In this document: positions 1-8,116 of the stretch, piece after piece
How positions within the stretch are numbered: the first letter of the stretch is position 1
Layout of the letters: the number at the start of each line of letters is the position of its first letter
Assembly: GCF_003076135.1 (NCBI RefSeq)
Contig: NZ_QDGZ01000001.1
Location: 806,001-870,000, forward strand
Direction: 5' to 3'
DNA length: 64,000 bases
Source of the DNA: Nocardioides gansuensis
GTDB lineage: Bacteria; Actinomycetota; Actinomycetes; Propionibacteriales; Nocardioidaceae
Translations under genes and position numbers: made by a program
Notes under the pieces: model-generated
Told to the model about the DNA's origin: nothing
What the model saw: only the letters and a program-made list of their open reading frames with translations
Databases searched by the model: none

Positions 1-1455
1 GGGGTCGGACGTGAGCGCCCGCGCGAGCACGAGCCGCTGGCGCTGGCCACCTGAGAACGTGCGGCCCTTCTCGGTCACCGCGGTGTCCAGGCCCTCGGGC
101 AGCGCCTCGAGGATGTCGTCGGCCGAGGCGGTGAAGAGGGCCAGGTCGACGCCGCCGCGGCCGCCCACGTCGAGCCGCTCTCCGAGCGGGCCGGAGAAGA
201 GCTGGGCGCCGGTGTCGCTGACCACGATCCGGCTGCGCACCTCGGCCCGGGCTAGCCCGGTCAGGGGTACGCCGCCGAGCGTGACGTCGTCGTCGACCTC
301 CTCGCCGGCCAGGCCGAGCCGGTCGGCCAGGTGGGCCGACTCGTCCGGGCTGTCGGAGACGACCGCCAGGAGCCGGCCGGCGCGGACCAGCAGCCCCGAC
401 CGGGCGTCGTACAGGTCGGAGCCCGGAGGCGGTGACGGCAGCAACGTCTCCGGGTCGGTGACGTCGGGTGTCAGCGAGAGGACGCGGCAGACCCGGCGCG
501 CGGACACGCGTGCACGGATCAGCTTGTTGGCGAACTCGGTGACCGTGCGCAGGGGGATCATCAGGAACGCGGAGTAGCCGTAGAAGGCGACCAGCTCGCC
601 CGCGGTGATCTCGCCCGCGACGGCGGAGGGGGCGCCGAGCCAGACCACGAGCACCACGAACGTGCCGGGCAGCAAGACCTGGAGGGCGTCCAGAAGCGAC
701 TGCACCTTGGCGACCTGCACGCCGGCCTGGCGGGTGGTCTGCGACTCGCGGCGGTAGCGGGCGAGGAAGACCTGCTCGCCGCCGATGCCCCGCAGCACCC
801 GCAGGCCGCCGACGATGTCGGCCGCGGTGCTGGCGAGCTCGCCCATCAGCTGGCGCTGGTGCGCGCTGCGGGCCTGCAGCGGGCGCAGCAGGGGACCCAC
901 GAGCAGCATCAGCACGGGCACGCCGCACAGGACGACCACGCCGAGCGTGACCGAGGTCGACAGCAGGATCACGGAGACCAGCAGGAAGGACACGACCGCG
1001 CCGGCGAAGCGCGCGGAGATGTCCATGACCTGGCCGAGGTGGGAGATGTCGCTGCTGCCGATCGAGACGACCTCACCGGTCGAGACCTTGCGCGGCAGCG
1101 TGCCGCCGAGGTGCACGGCCTGGCGGGTCACCAGCTGGACGGTGCGGTAGGCCGCGATCAGCCAGTTGGTCACCGCGAAGCGGTGGCGCATGATCCCGGC
1201 GACCGCGTAGACGAGCCCGACACCGAGCATCACGCCCGCCCACAGCACCAGCTGCCGGGTGTCGCGGGCAGCCACACCGCGGTCGATCGCCCGGCCCAGC
1301 ACGGCGGGCATCACCGCCTGCGCGGACATCGTGAGGATGCCGAAGATCATCCCGCCGAGCAGCGTCTGCCACTGGCCCCGGGCCATCCACCACAGGAAGC
1401 GTCCCGGCCCTCGATGGTCGGCGACGCCGGGGTGGTCGAGGGGCAGGGAGCGCAC
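1..1455 (-). CDS. ABC exporter half-transporter (permease + NBD), 3' end outside window, Walker A missing
   Basis: The frame is open from GTG 1455 to the window edge (485 codons seen). The first ~320 residues are hydrophobic with the layout of a six-helix ABC exporter membrane domain. The rest is a nucleotide-binding domain with an intact signature (SGGQRQ) followed by RLVLARAL next to the window edge. Where Walker A should be (residues ~363-375) the sequence reads AVVSDSPDESAHLAD, with no GxxGxGKS/T. Family knowledge: paired ABC exporters often have one degenerate NBD, but Walker A is usually kept. I infer a regulatory half that works with a competent partner outside the window. The start was chosen because TAGGGT lies 7 nt upstream. 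The substrate is unknown. Confidence 0.85.
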   Translation of the reverse strand, partial: MRSLPLDHPGVADHRGPGRFLWWMARGQWQTLLGGMIFGILTMSAQAVMPAVLGRAIDRGVAARDTRQLVLWAGVMLGVGLVYAVAGIMRHRFAVTNWLIAAYRTVQLVTRQAVHLGGTLPRKVSTGEVVSIGSSDISHLGQVMDISARFAGAVVSFLLVSVILLSTSVTLGVVVLCGVPVLMLLVGPLLRPLQARSAHQRQLMGELASTAADIVGGLRVLRGIGGEQVFLARYRRESQTTRQAGVQVAKVQSLLDALQVLLPGTFVVLVVWLGAPSAVAGEITAGELVAFYGYSAFLMIPLRTVTEFANKLIRARVSARRVCRVLSLTPDVTDPETLLPSPPPGSDLYDARSGLLVRAGRLLAVVSDSPDESAHLADRLGLAGEEVDDDVTLGGVPLTGLARAEVRSRIVVSDTGAQLFSGPLGERLDVGGRGGVDLALFTASADDILEALPEGLDTAVTEKGRTFSGGQRQRLVLARALTSDP

Positions 1456-1462
1456 TCCTGCC

Positions 1463-1468
1463 ACCCTA
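1463..1468 (-). promoter_or_regulatory. Leaderless-type -10 box of the ABC half-transporter
   Basis: TAGGGT on the minus strand ends 7 nt before GTG 1455. AGGA directly abuts the GTG and is too close to act as a normal ribosome binding site, so transcription probably begins at the start codon. Confidence 0.55.
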
Positions 1469-1563
1469 CGGAGCGCCGCTTCCCGCCTCACCTGATTTAC
1501 GGCGCTCACCCAGCCCTCACGCGCCGTTCACCGCGGCGCCACGCCCACGCCGTACGGCGCCCG

Positions 1564-1569
1564 GACGAT
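1564..1569 (+). promoter_or_regulatory. Possible leaderless -10 of the first GDPD gene
   Basis: GACGAT ends 6 nt before GTG 1576. It is a weaker hexamer than the TANNNT boxes elsewhere in the window. Confidence 0.35.
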
Positions 1570-1575
1570 GCCGGG

Positions 1576-2670
1576 GTGACTGTGACCCGGGAGTCCGAGG
1601 TCCTCGACCGCGCGGCCAGCCTCGTGGTCACGCCTGCAGTGGTCGCGCACCGGGGCGCCAGCGGACACCGGCCCGAGCACACGCTCGAGTCCTACCGCAC
1701 CGCCATCCGGATGGGCGTCGACGACATCGAGCTCGACCTCGTGATCACCCGCGACGGCGTGCTCGTCGCCCGCCACGAGTCGGAGATCTCCCGCACCACC
1801 GACGTCGCCGGCCGCCCGGAGTTCGCCCACCTCCGCACGACGCGGACCATCGACGGCATCGAGCTCACCGGCTGGTTCGTGGAGGACTTCACCCTCGCGG
1901 AGCTGAAGACCCTGGCCGCCCGCGAGCGGATGCCGGGCACCCGCCCCGACAACACGGCGTACGACGGGGCCGAGGGCATCCCCACCTTCAACGAGGTGCT
2001 CGCGATGGTCGGCGCCGAGTCGGTGCGCCGCGGCCGCACGGTCGGGGTGATGGTCGAGCTCAAGCACGCGACCTACTTCGACTCCATCGGGCTGCCGCTC
2101 GACGAGCCGCTGCTCGACGACCTGGCGCGCCACGGGCTGGACGGGCCGTGGGCGCGGGTCAGCATCATGTCCTTCGAGACCACGATCCTGCGCCGGCTCG
2201 CGACCCGCACCCGGCTGCCGGTCATCCAGCTGCTCGAGAAGGCCGAGCTGAGGCCGGCCGACCTCGAGGTCGATGACCCGCGCACCTACGGCGACCTGGC
2301 CTCACCGGAGGGGCTCGCCTGGATCGACGAGTACGCCGACGGCATCGGGCCGCACAAGTCGCTGGTCCTGCCCCGCGACGGCTCCGGCGCGATCGGGCTG
2401 CCGTCGACGCTGGTCCGCGACGCGCACCGGCTGTGGCTCACGGTCCACGTGTGGACCGTCCGCGCGGAGAACCGCTTCCTGCCCACCAACCTCCGCTTCG
2501 GCGGTGCGCCCGACGCCCTCGGTGACATGGCGGGGGAGGTGCGGGCGCTGCTCGACGCGGGCGTCGACGGGGTGATCACCGACCACCCGGAGATCGCCCT
2601 CGGGGAGTGGCGTCGCAGACACGCGGCGTTCACCCCGCATCCGCCTGGCGCCGGTTGGCTCCGGCCATGA
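1576..2670 (+). CDS. Glycerophosphodiester phosphodiesterase (first of tandem pair)
   Basis: A 364-residue GDPD-family enzyme expected to hydrolyse glycerophosphodiesters to glycerol-3-phosphate and an alcohol. The N-terminal block AHRGASGHRPEHTL carries catalytic His25. Metal/catalytic residues follow at E52 and D54 (IELDL) and H67 (ARHE). The C-terminal motif GVITDHPE closes the TIM barrel. No signal peptide is visible, unlike the next gene, so this copy may be cytoplasmic. Its TGA overlaps the next ATG (ATGA at 2667-2670), so the two are co-translated. The sequence stays open upstream to 859, but the GTG at 1576 is preferred: GACGAT lies 6 nt before it and homology begins just after. Confidence 0.88.
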   Translation: MTVTRESEVLDRAASLVVTPAVVAHRGASGHRPEHTLESYRTAIRMGVDDIELDLVITRDGVLVARHESEISRTTDVAGRPEFAHLRTTRTIDGIELTGWFVEDFTLAELKTLAARERMPGTRPDNTAYDGAEGIPTFNEVLAMVGAESVRRGRTVGVMVELKHATYFDSIGLPLDEPLLDDLARHGLDGPWARVSIMSFETTILRRLATRTRLPVIQLLEKAELRPADLEVDDPRTYGDLASPEGLAWIDEYADGIGPHKSLVLPRDGSGAIGLPSTLVRDAHRLWLTVHVWTVRAENRFLPTNLRFGGAPDALGDMAGEVRALLDAGVDGVITDHPEIALGEWRRRHAAFTPHPPGAGWLRP

Positions 2671-3731
2671 ACACTCGGATCACGCTGGCCGCCGTCGCCC
2701 TGTCGGCCGCGGCCACCACCCTCGTCCCCGCCCCCTCGCTCGCAGCGGCCGAGCCCTCCACCCCGCTCGTCGCCGAGCCGATCGTGATCGGCCACCGCGG
2801 CGCGTCCGGCTACCGCCCCGAGCACACGCTCGCCGCCTACAAGCTGGCGATCCAGCAGGGCGCCGACTACATCGAGCCCGACCTGGTCTCGACCAGGGAC
2901 GGCGTGCTCGTCGCCCGCCACGAGAACGAGATCTCCGGCACGACCGACGTCGCCGACCACCCGGAGTTCGCGGACCGGCGCACCACGAAGCTGATCGACG
3001 GCCGCCCGGTCACCGGCTGGTTCACCGAGGACTTCACCTACCGCGAGCTCAAGACGCTGCACGCGAAGGAACGGCTGCCGCAGGTGCGTCCCGACAACAC
3101 GGCCTACGACGGCGAGTTCAAGGTGCCGACCCTCGACCAGGTGCTCGAGCTGGCGGTCAGGAAGGGTGTGGGCGTCTACCCAGAGACCAAGCACCCGAGC
3201 TACTTCGACTCCATCGGGCTCTCGCTCGAGGAGCCGCTGGTGGCCGCGCTGCAGGCCCACGACCTGGACGACGCCGACGACGAGGTCGTCATCCAGTCCT
3301 TCGAGGTGGGCAACCTCAAGGAGCTCGACGAGGTCGTCGACGTCGACCTGGCCCAGCTGGTCGACGCGTCCGGCGGTCCCGCGGACCTGCCCGGCACGAC
3401 GTACGCCTCGATGGTGAGCGCGGAAGGCCTCGCCGAGGTCGCGACGTACGCCGACGGGCTGGGGGCCAACAAGTTCCTGGTCCTCAGGCGCGGGACGACC
3501 GAGCCGACCACGCTGGTGGACGACGCGCACGCCGAGGGACTGGTCGTGCACATCTGGACGCTGCGGCGGGAGAACCAGTTCATGGACGGCCGCTTCAAGG
3601 TCGGCACCGACCCCGACGCCCCGGGTGACATGGCAGCCGAGACCCGGGCCTTCCTCGACGCCGGCGTCGACGGGATGTTCGCCGACCACCCCGACGTCGC
3701 CGTCGCCGCGCGCGACGCATGGTTGGGCTGA
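2667..3731 (+). CDS. Secreted glycerophosphodiester phosphodiesterase (second of tandem pair)
   Basis: A 354-residue GDPD enzyme closely resembling its upstream neighbour, with blocks such as HRGASGYRPEHTL (His43), E70/D72, H85 in RHENEIS, YFDSIGL and FADHPD. Residues 1-28 form a signal peptide (MNTR, hydrophobic alanine-rich core, then SLAAAEP), so this copy should act outside the membrane on exogenous or lipid-derived glycerophosphodiesters. Its ATG overlaps the TGA of the first copy. The pair looks like a tandem duplication in which only one copy has, or kept, an export signal. The gene ends convergently 67 nt before the next gene. Confidence 0.9.
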   Translation: MNTRITLAAVALSAAATTLVPAPSLAAAEPSTPLVAEPIVIGHRGASGYRPEHTLAAYKLAIQQGADYIEPDLVSTRDGVLVARHENEISGTTDVADHPEFADRRTTKLIDGRPVTGWFTEDFTYRELKTLHAKERLPQVRPDNTAYDGEFKVPTLDQVLELAVRKGVGVYPETKHPSYFDSIGLSLEEPLVAALQAHDLDDADDEVVIQSFEVGNLKELDEVVDVDLAQLVDASGGPADLPGTTYASMVSAEGLAEVATYADGLGANKFLVLRRGTTEPTTLVDDAHAEGLVVHIWTLRRENQFMDGRFKVGTDPDAPGDMAAETRAFLDAGVDGMFADHPDVAVAARDAWLG

Positions 3732-3798
3732 GCCCACACCTCAACGCCAACGAGGCGGCGCTGGCGCTGGCACGTCCACGCCAGCTCCGTCCACACGG

Positions 3799-4062
3799 TC
3801 AGTCGGTGCGGCGCAGCAGCAGGGCCGCCAGGCCGGCGGCACCGGCCGCGAGCCACGGCACCGGCATCATCCAGCGCAGGTCCTCGGGCTCGATCAGGCC
3901 GCCCTCGAGGAGGGCCCAGCCGGTGAGCATCACGGCGAAGGCGACTCCCATCACCAGGTGGCCGATGTTGACCGGGTGCAGCCCGGATGGCCTGTCGGCG
4001 GGTGCCGGCTCCGTCTCGTAGGGCTCATAGGGCTCATAGGGCTCGTACGTCTCGTTGCTCAT
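3799..4062 (-). CDS. Small membrane protein with YEP repeats
   Basis: An 87-residue protein of unknown function. The N-terminus holds a short repeat, YEPYEPYEPYE, encoded by 9-bp DNA repeats, then a proline-rich stretch. Two membrane segments follow (about residues 31-51 and 62-80), ending in LLLRRTD. The ATG at 4062 is preferred over 4077 because GGGAG lies 6 nt upstream of it. It begins 11 nt after the PspC/LiaF-like gene on the same strand, so it is probably co-transcribed and may belong to the envelope-stress cluster. Confidence 0.72.
   Translation of the reverse strand: MSNETYEPYEPYEPYETEPAPADRPSGLHPVNIGHLVMGVAFAVMLTGWALLEGGLIEPEDLRWMMPVPWLAAGAAGLAALLLRRTD
4019..4047. repeat. Three 9-bp tandem repeats encoding YEP
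   Basis: TAGGGCTCA occurs at 4019-4027 and 4028-4036 and as TAGGGCTCG at 4037-4045. On the minus strand it encodes the YEP triplet of the small membrane protein. The unit is a multiple of three, so copy-number change would keep the frame. Confidence 0.8.
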
Positions 4063-4073
4063 CGTCTGCTCCC

Positions 4074-5249
4074 TCACTTCTCGGTGACGATGATCTCGCC
4101 GATGCCGAGGTCGATCTCGATGGTCATGTCGGGTGCCTCGTCGCCGCCCTCGGCGGAGCCCGAGCGGTGGGCGGAGAAGCCGCTGGAGTGGGCGCCGAAC
4201 ATCGACACGTCGCCGGGGCCGCCGACGGTCGCGTCGACGCTCACGTCCATGTCGTCGGGCACGACGACCTCGATGGTCCCGGCGCCGCCGTCGACATGGA
4301 TCCGGTGGCCGTCGAGCTCCGCGACGTCGTTGACGGCGGACAGGTCGAGGACGAGGTGCCCGGCGTCCATGCTGTAGCTGTCGCGCACCTCACCCGTCGA
4401 GACCGGCCGCTCGTTGATCGTCTCGCCTTCCCAGTGCGAGGGGACGGTCGCGGCCGTGGTGGCGAACGCGGCGACCAGGCCGAGCAGGATGAGCCCGCCA
4501 GCGCGGCCCCAGAACGCTCCCACCAGCAGCGCCGCGGCGATCACGCCCAGCGCGGTCGCGGGGTAGGCCGAGTCGGGGACGCCGACGCCGGCGAGGTCGA
4601 CGACGCCGAGCGTGCCGACTGCCAGCGCGATGATCGCCAGCACCGGCCAGAAGAGGATCGGTCCGCGCTTGCGCGGGTTCGGCGGCCGCGGGGCGTACGC
4701 CGCTCCGGCGGGGTACGCCGGGTCCATGCCGTACGCCGGGTCCCCGGCGCCGGCCGCGGGCGGCCCGGCCGGCGGGACGGCGCGCCGCTCGCCGCGGCGT
4801 ACGAAGAAGAGGACCACCAGGGCCACCAGCAGGATCGGCCAGGGGAACCAGAAGTGGCCGCCGCCGGCCCACTCGCCGACGAGCGCGAGCAGCGCGAGCA
4901 CCCCCACGGCTCCCAGGGCGATCGAGCGGTTGCGGTCGTCGAGGCCGAGCGGACGGTCGCCGGTGCCCTCCTCGGGAACGAGCAGCCAGCAGGCCAGGTA
5001 GATGATCACACCCGCACCGCCGAAGAAGGCGAGCACGACCAGCAGGACGCGCACCAGGATCGGGTCGACGTCGAGGTGGCGGGCCAGGCCGGAGGCGACG
5101 CCGGCGATGCGGACGTCGTCCCGGCTGCGGCGCAGCCGGCCCAGGTCGAAGACCTGCTCGCGCGTGACGCGGGGACCGGTCGCCGGGGGCGGGCCTGACG
5201 GCGGCTCGGTCGACTGGTCCGGGGACGGGGGAGGCGGTGCGGTGTTCAT
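4074..5249 (-). CDS. PspC / LiaF-like membrane protein
   Basis: A 391-residue membrane protein. After a proline-rich N-terminus (1-25), a PspC domain covers about 35-95 (SRDDVRIAGVASGLARHLDV, then LLVVLAFFGGAGVIIYLACW). Further membrane helices lie around 105-160 and 190-265. The C-terminal ~110 residues are a soluble beta-rich domain of the LiaF/DUF2154 type, rich in aspartate and glycine (DLSAVNDVAEL, IDLGIGEIIV). In LiaFSR-like systems such proteins modulate a kinase that senses cell-envelope stress. It is divergent from a PspC-containing kinase, which supports that role. The frame is open further upstream, but ATG 5249 has GAGGA just before it and is where the PspC family begins. Confidence 0.82.
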   Translation of the reverse strand: MNTAPPPPSPDQSTEPPSGPPPATGPRVTREQVFDLGRLRRSRDDVRIAGVASGLARHLDVDPILVRVLLVVLAFFGGAGVIIYLACWLLVPEEGTGDRPLGLDDRNRSIALGAVGVLALLALVGEWAGGGHFWFPWPILLVALVVLFFVRRGERRAVPPAGPPAAGAGDPAYGMDPAYPAGAAYAPRPPNPRKRGPILFWPVLAIIALAVGTLGVVDLAGVGVPDSAYPATALGVIAAALLVGAFWGRAGGLILLGLVAAFATTAATVPSHWEGETINERPVSTGEVRDSYSMDAGHLVLDLSAVNDVAELDGHRIHVDGGAGTIEVVVPDDMDVSVDATVGGPGDVSMFGAHSSGFSAHRSGSAEGGDEAPDMTIEIDLGIGEIIVTEK

Positions 5250-5378
5250 GTCCTCGATCCTGCTGCTGCCGGTGCGGAAGCACCATCGGGGACGCCCCTG
5301 AACCTGGAGGCCGATCCCCGGCAGGGGCTCAGGGTCGCCTCGGGGTCGTGCCTCATGGTCGCCGCCCGTGCCGGCTGC

Positions 5379-5384
5379 GACGAT
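5379..5384 (+). promoter_or_regulatory. Possible -10 of the kinase gene
   Basis: GACGAT ends 9 nt before ATG 5394. GGGAG at 5385-5389 could instead act as a ribosome binding site, so leaderless initiation is less certain here. Confidence 0.35.
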
Positions 5385-5393
5385 GGGAGCACG

Positions 5394-6680
5394 ATGACAG
5401 CCAGCACCCGGCCGGAGACCGGTCCCCAGCGCGACGTCCGGCGCGCCTACCGCGACACCAGCGCCCCCATCGCCGGCGGTGTCGCGGGTGGACTCGCGGT
5501 GCACCTCGGTGTGCCCGTGCTCTGGGTGCGGGTCGGGTTCGTGCTGGCGGCGCTGCTGCAGGGGTTCGGGCTGATCGTCTATGCGGGCCTGTGGATCTTC
5601 CTGCCGGCCGACCGCGCCCTCGAGGCCGAGGCACCCGGCCTCGAGAGCGCGACGCGTGGCGGCCGCAGGCCCCGGCGCCTCGCCCGGCTCACTGACGCGG
5701 GTCCCGCGATCGCCCTGGGCGCACTGCTCTTCGGTGTCGTCCTGGGCGTGGAAGCGCTGCTCGGGGCGGGCGCCCTCTTCTGGCCGCTCGTCGCCGCCGC
5801 TGCCGGCATCGCGCTGCTCTGGCGGCAGGCCGACGAGGCCCAGCGGGAGCGGTGGCTGGACTCGACGGGCCGGATCGACCCGTTCCGGGCCGTGTTCGGC
5901 AGTGGCGGCTGGGCGTCGTACGCCCGCGTGGTCTTCGGCGTCGGCCTGGTCGTCACGGCCCTGGTGCTGTTCGCGGTGACGAGCGGCCCCGTCCGCCTGG
6001 CCGGATCCCTGCTGGCCGCCGGCCTGCTGGGCGTCGCCGGTCTCGCGCTGGTCGTCGGGCCGTGGGCGCTGCGCCTGGTCAACGACCTCTCGGCCGAGCG
6101 GGCGGAGCGGGTCCGCACGCAGGAGCGGGCCGACATGGCGGCCCACCTGCACGACTCGGTGCTCCAGACCCTGGCCCTGATCCAGCGCAACGCGCACGAC
6201 GCCACCACGGTGGCCCGGCTTGCCCGCTCGCAGGAGCGCGACCTGCGGGCGTGGCTGTTCGAGGACCAGACCGCCGGCCCCGAGACGCTGACGGGAGCGC
6301 TGCGCCAGGTCGCCGCCCAGGTCGAGGAGCTGCACCCCGTGCTCGTCGACGTCGTCACCGTCGGCGACACGGCACCGTGCGACGAGGTGCGCGTGGTCGC
6401 GGAGGCTGCGCGCGAGGCCGTCGTCAACTCCGCCAAGCACGCGGGCGTCTCGCACGTCGACGTCTACGCCGAGGCGAGCCCCTCCGCGGTCGACGTCTTC
6501 GTCCGCGACAGGGGAGCCGGCTTCGACCCCGACCAGGTGCCGGGCGACCGCCACGGCGTCCGGGGCAGCATCCTGGAGAGGATGCGACGGCACGGAGGGA
6601 CCGCCGAGATCAGGTCCGCGCCCGGAGAGGGCACCGAGGTGCGGCTGCACATGCCGCTGGAGCAGGAGGAGACCCCATGA
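5394..6680 (+). CDS. PspC-domain sensor histidine kinase (NarL/LiaS type)
   Basis: A 428-residue membrane kinase. A PspC domain occupies about 18-75 (RDTSAPIAGGVAGGLAVHLGV). Membrane helices lie around 105-140 and 180-230. The HisKA_3 dimerisation domain holds phospho-acceptor His253 in AAHLHDSVLQTL. The ATPase domain follows, with N-box AAREAVVNSAKHAG, DRGAGFD and GVRGSILERM. It overlaps the response regulator by ATGA, so the two form a translationally coupled pair. The divergent PspC/LiaF-like gene shares its sensor domain type. I infer sensing of envelope stress; the ligand is unknown. Confidence 0.9.
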   Translation: MTASTRPETGPQRDVRRAYRDTSAPIAGGVAGGLAVHLGVPVLWVRVGFVLAALLQGFGLIVYAGLWIFLPADRALEAEAPGLESATRGGRRPRRLARLTDAGPAIALGALLFGVVLGVEALLGAGALFWPLVAAAAGIALLWRQADEAQRERWLDSTGRIDPFRAVFGSGGWASYARVVFGVGLVVTALVLFAVTSGPVRLAGSLLAAGLLGVAGLALVVGPWALRLVNDLSAERAERVRTQERADMAAHLHDSVLQTLALIQRNAHDATTVARLARSQERDLRAWLFEDQTAGPETLTGALRQVAAQVEELHPVLVDVVTVGDTAPCDEVRVVAEAAREAVVNSAKHAGVSHVDVYAEASPSAVDVFVRDRGAGFDPDQVPGDRHGVRGSILERMRRHGGTAEIRSAPGEGTEVRLHMPLEQEETP

Positions 6681-7351
6681 ACGAGCCGGTCCGCGTCGTG
6701 ATCGTCGACGACCATGCGATGTTCCGCGCGGGAGTGCGGGCGGAGCTCGCCTCCGCCGGCGCCGGCCGCGTCGACGTGGTCGCGGAGGCGGCGGACGTCG
6801 ACCAGGCGGTGGCCGCGATCGGCAGCCACCAGCCCGACGTCGTGCTCCTCGACGTACACCTCCCCGGTGGGGGCGGCGTCGAGGTGATGCGCCGCCTGTC
6901 GCTGGCGCCGCCGCCGTCCGCCTCCGCATCCACGCCACGGTTCCTCGCGCTCAGCGTCTCGGACGCGGCGGAGGACGTCATCGGCACGATCCGCGGCGGC
7001 GCCCGCGGCTACGTCACCAAGACGATCACCGGCACCGAGCTCGTCGACGCGATCGCGCGCGTGTCCGAGGGCGACGCGGTCTTCTCGCCGCGCCTCGCCG
7101 GCTTCGTGCTCGACGCATTCGCCGGGTCGATCGACGTCGCCGCGGTCGACGAGGACCTCGACCGGCTCACCGAGCGCGAGCGCGAGGTGATGCGGCTGAT
7201 CGCCCGCGGCTACGCCTACAAGGAGGTCGCGAAGGAGCTCTTCATCTCGGTGAAGACCGTCGAGACCCACATGTCGTCGGTGCTCCGCAAGCTGCAGCTC
7301 TCCTCCCGCCACGAGCTCACGCGGTGGGCCAATGACCGCAGGCTCCTGTAA
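6677..7351 (+). CDS. NarL/LuxR-family response regulator
   Basis: A 224-residue regulator. The receiver domain (5-125) has acidic residues D11/D12 and phospho-acceptor D59 in [10 protein letters not shown]. The LuxR-type DNA-binding domain (about 155-220) reads LTEREREVMRLIARG ... VSVKTVETH-like. It is coupled to the kinase by ATGA overlap. Oddity: the last seven codons plus stop (ANDRRLL, TAA) lie inside the first copy of a 43-bp tandem repeat that continues 171 bp beyond the stop. Array expansion would leave the protein unchanged. Confidence 0.92.
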   Translation: MNEPVRVVIVDDHAMFRAGVRAELASAGAGRVDVVAEAADVDQAVAAIGSHQPDVVLLDVHLPGGGGVEVMRRLSLAPPPSASASTPRFLALSVSDAAEDVIGTIRGGARGYVTKTITGTELVDAIARVSEGDAVFSPRLAGFVLDAFAGSIDVAAVDEDLDRLTEREREVMRLIARGYAYKEVAKELFISVKTVETHMSSVLRKLQLSSRHELTRWANDRRLL

Positions 7352-7522
7352 CGGGGCCGTCGTTCGTGCGGCCAATGACCGCAGGCTCCTTTAACGGGGC
7401 CGTCGTTCGTGCGGCCAATGACCGCAGGCTCCTGTAACGGGGCCGTCGTTCGTGCGGCCAATGACCGCAGGCTCCTGTAACGGGGCCGTCGTTCGTGCGG
7501 CCAACGACCGGAGGCTCCTCTA
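7328..7522. repeat. 43-bp tandem repeat joining two convergent gene ends
   Basis: Four full 43-bp units (7328-7370, 7371-7413, 7414-7456, 7457-7499) are followed by a diverged 23-bp partial (7500-7522). The full copies are nearly identical (copy 2 has TTTAA for TGTAA). The first starts inside the response regulator gene and the last ends on the stop codon of the hemerythrin gene. Each unit contains GGCCG-9 nt-CGGCC, a short hairpin that might help terminate convergent transcripts. There are no spacers, so it is not CRISPR. The 43-bp unit is not a multiple of three. Confidence 0.95.
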
Positions 7523-8020
7523 GGAGGCCAGGGCGTCGATCGCCTTCTTCAGCGCGCCGGGCTGGGAGGGCTTGCGCGGCGCCTTCTCCTTCAGCTCGAT
7601 CATCTCCGCCCCCAGCTCCTGCAGCTGCTTGCGGCCCAGGCCCTCGCGCACCTTCGGGAACCACTCCTGCTCCTCTTCCTCCATGTGGTGGCGCACGCTC
7701 TCGATGAGCACCATCGTCTTGGCGTCGAAGCGCTCGTCGGACGGCTCCATCGAGTAGAGCTCCATCACGAGCACGTCGGCCACGTGGTGCTCCTCGTAGG
7801 ACTCGAGGATGTCGTCCTCGAGGTCGGGCAGCAGCTCACGGACGCGGGGGTACATCACCTCGTTCTCGATGTAGGTGTGCACGGTGAGCAGCTCGATGAT
7901 CTTCTTCACGAGCTGGCCCTTCTTCTCCTGGGCGTCCGCGCCGGCCTTCTCGAACTGGGTGAACAGCTGTCGCACTTCCTTGTGGTCCTGCTTGAGCAGG
8001 ACGATGGCGTCGGTCGACAT
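7520..8020 (-). CDS. Hemerythrin HHE domain protein
   Basis: A 166-residue helical protein of the hemerythrin/HHE family, which binds a di-iron site and is used for oxygen, NO or peroxide sensing or storage. Candidate iron ligands are H13 (KQDHKEV), the HTYIENE motif, HH in EEHHVADV and the ESVRHHMEEEEQEW motif. A charged, lysine-rich C-terminus follows. The ATG at 8020 has GGAG 6 nt upstream. The gene is convergent with the response regulator, and its TAG stop lies in the tail of the 43-bp repeat array. The actual ligand cannot be told from sequence. Confidence 0.88.
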   Translation of the reverse strand: MSTDAIVLLKQDHKEVRQLFTQFEKAGADAQEKKGQLVKKIIELLTVHTYIENEVMYPRVRELLPDLEDDILESYEEHHVADVLVMELYSMEPSDERFDAKTMVLIESVRHHMEEEEQEWFPKVREGLGRKQLQELGAEMIELKEKAPRKPSQPGALKKAIDALAS

Positions 8021-8103
8021 GGTGTGCTCCTGGGGTCCGGTGGCCGGCGCCGTTGCCGGCTCCCCAGAGCAATACCCGTGGCGTGCGAGCCGCATGCGCG
8101 CCC

Positions 8104-8109
8104 TATCCT
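8104..8109 (+). promoter_or_regulatory. Leaderless -10 box
   Basis: TATCCT ends 7 nt before ATG 8117. No Shine-Dalgarno is present, so the mRNA probably starts at the ATG. Confidence 0.65.
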
Positions 8110-8116
8110 CGGGCCC

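Noticed and set aside
859..1575. Upstream extension of the first GDPD frame to 859
   Set aside because: It is the antisense shadow of the ABC half-transporter; composition is His/Arg/Gln-rich and GDPD homology starts only after 1576.
5250..6938. Upstream extension of the PspC/LiaF-like frame to 6938
   Set aside because: It lies antisense to the histidine kinase and response regulator, with proline/arginine-rich low-complexity translation.
7328..7522. CRISPR array
   Set aside because: Units abut directly with no spacers between the repeats, and no cas genes are present.
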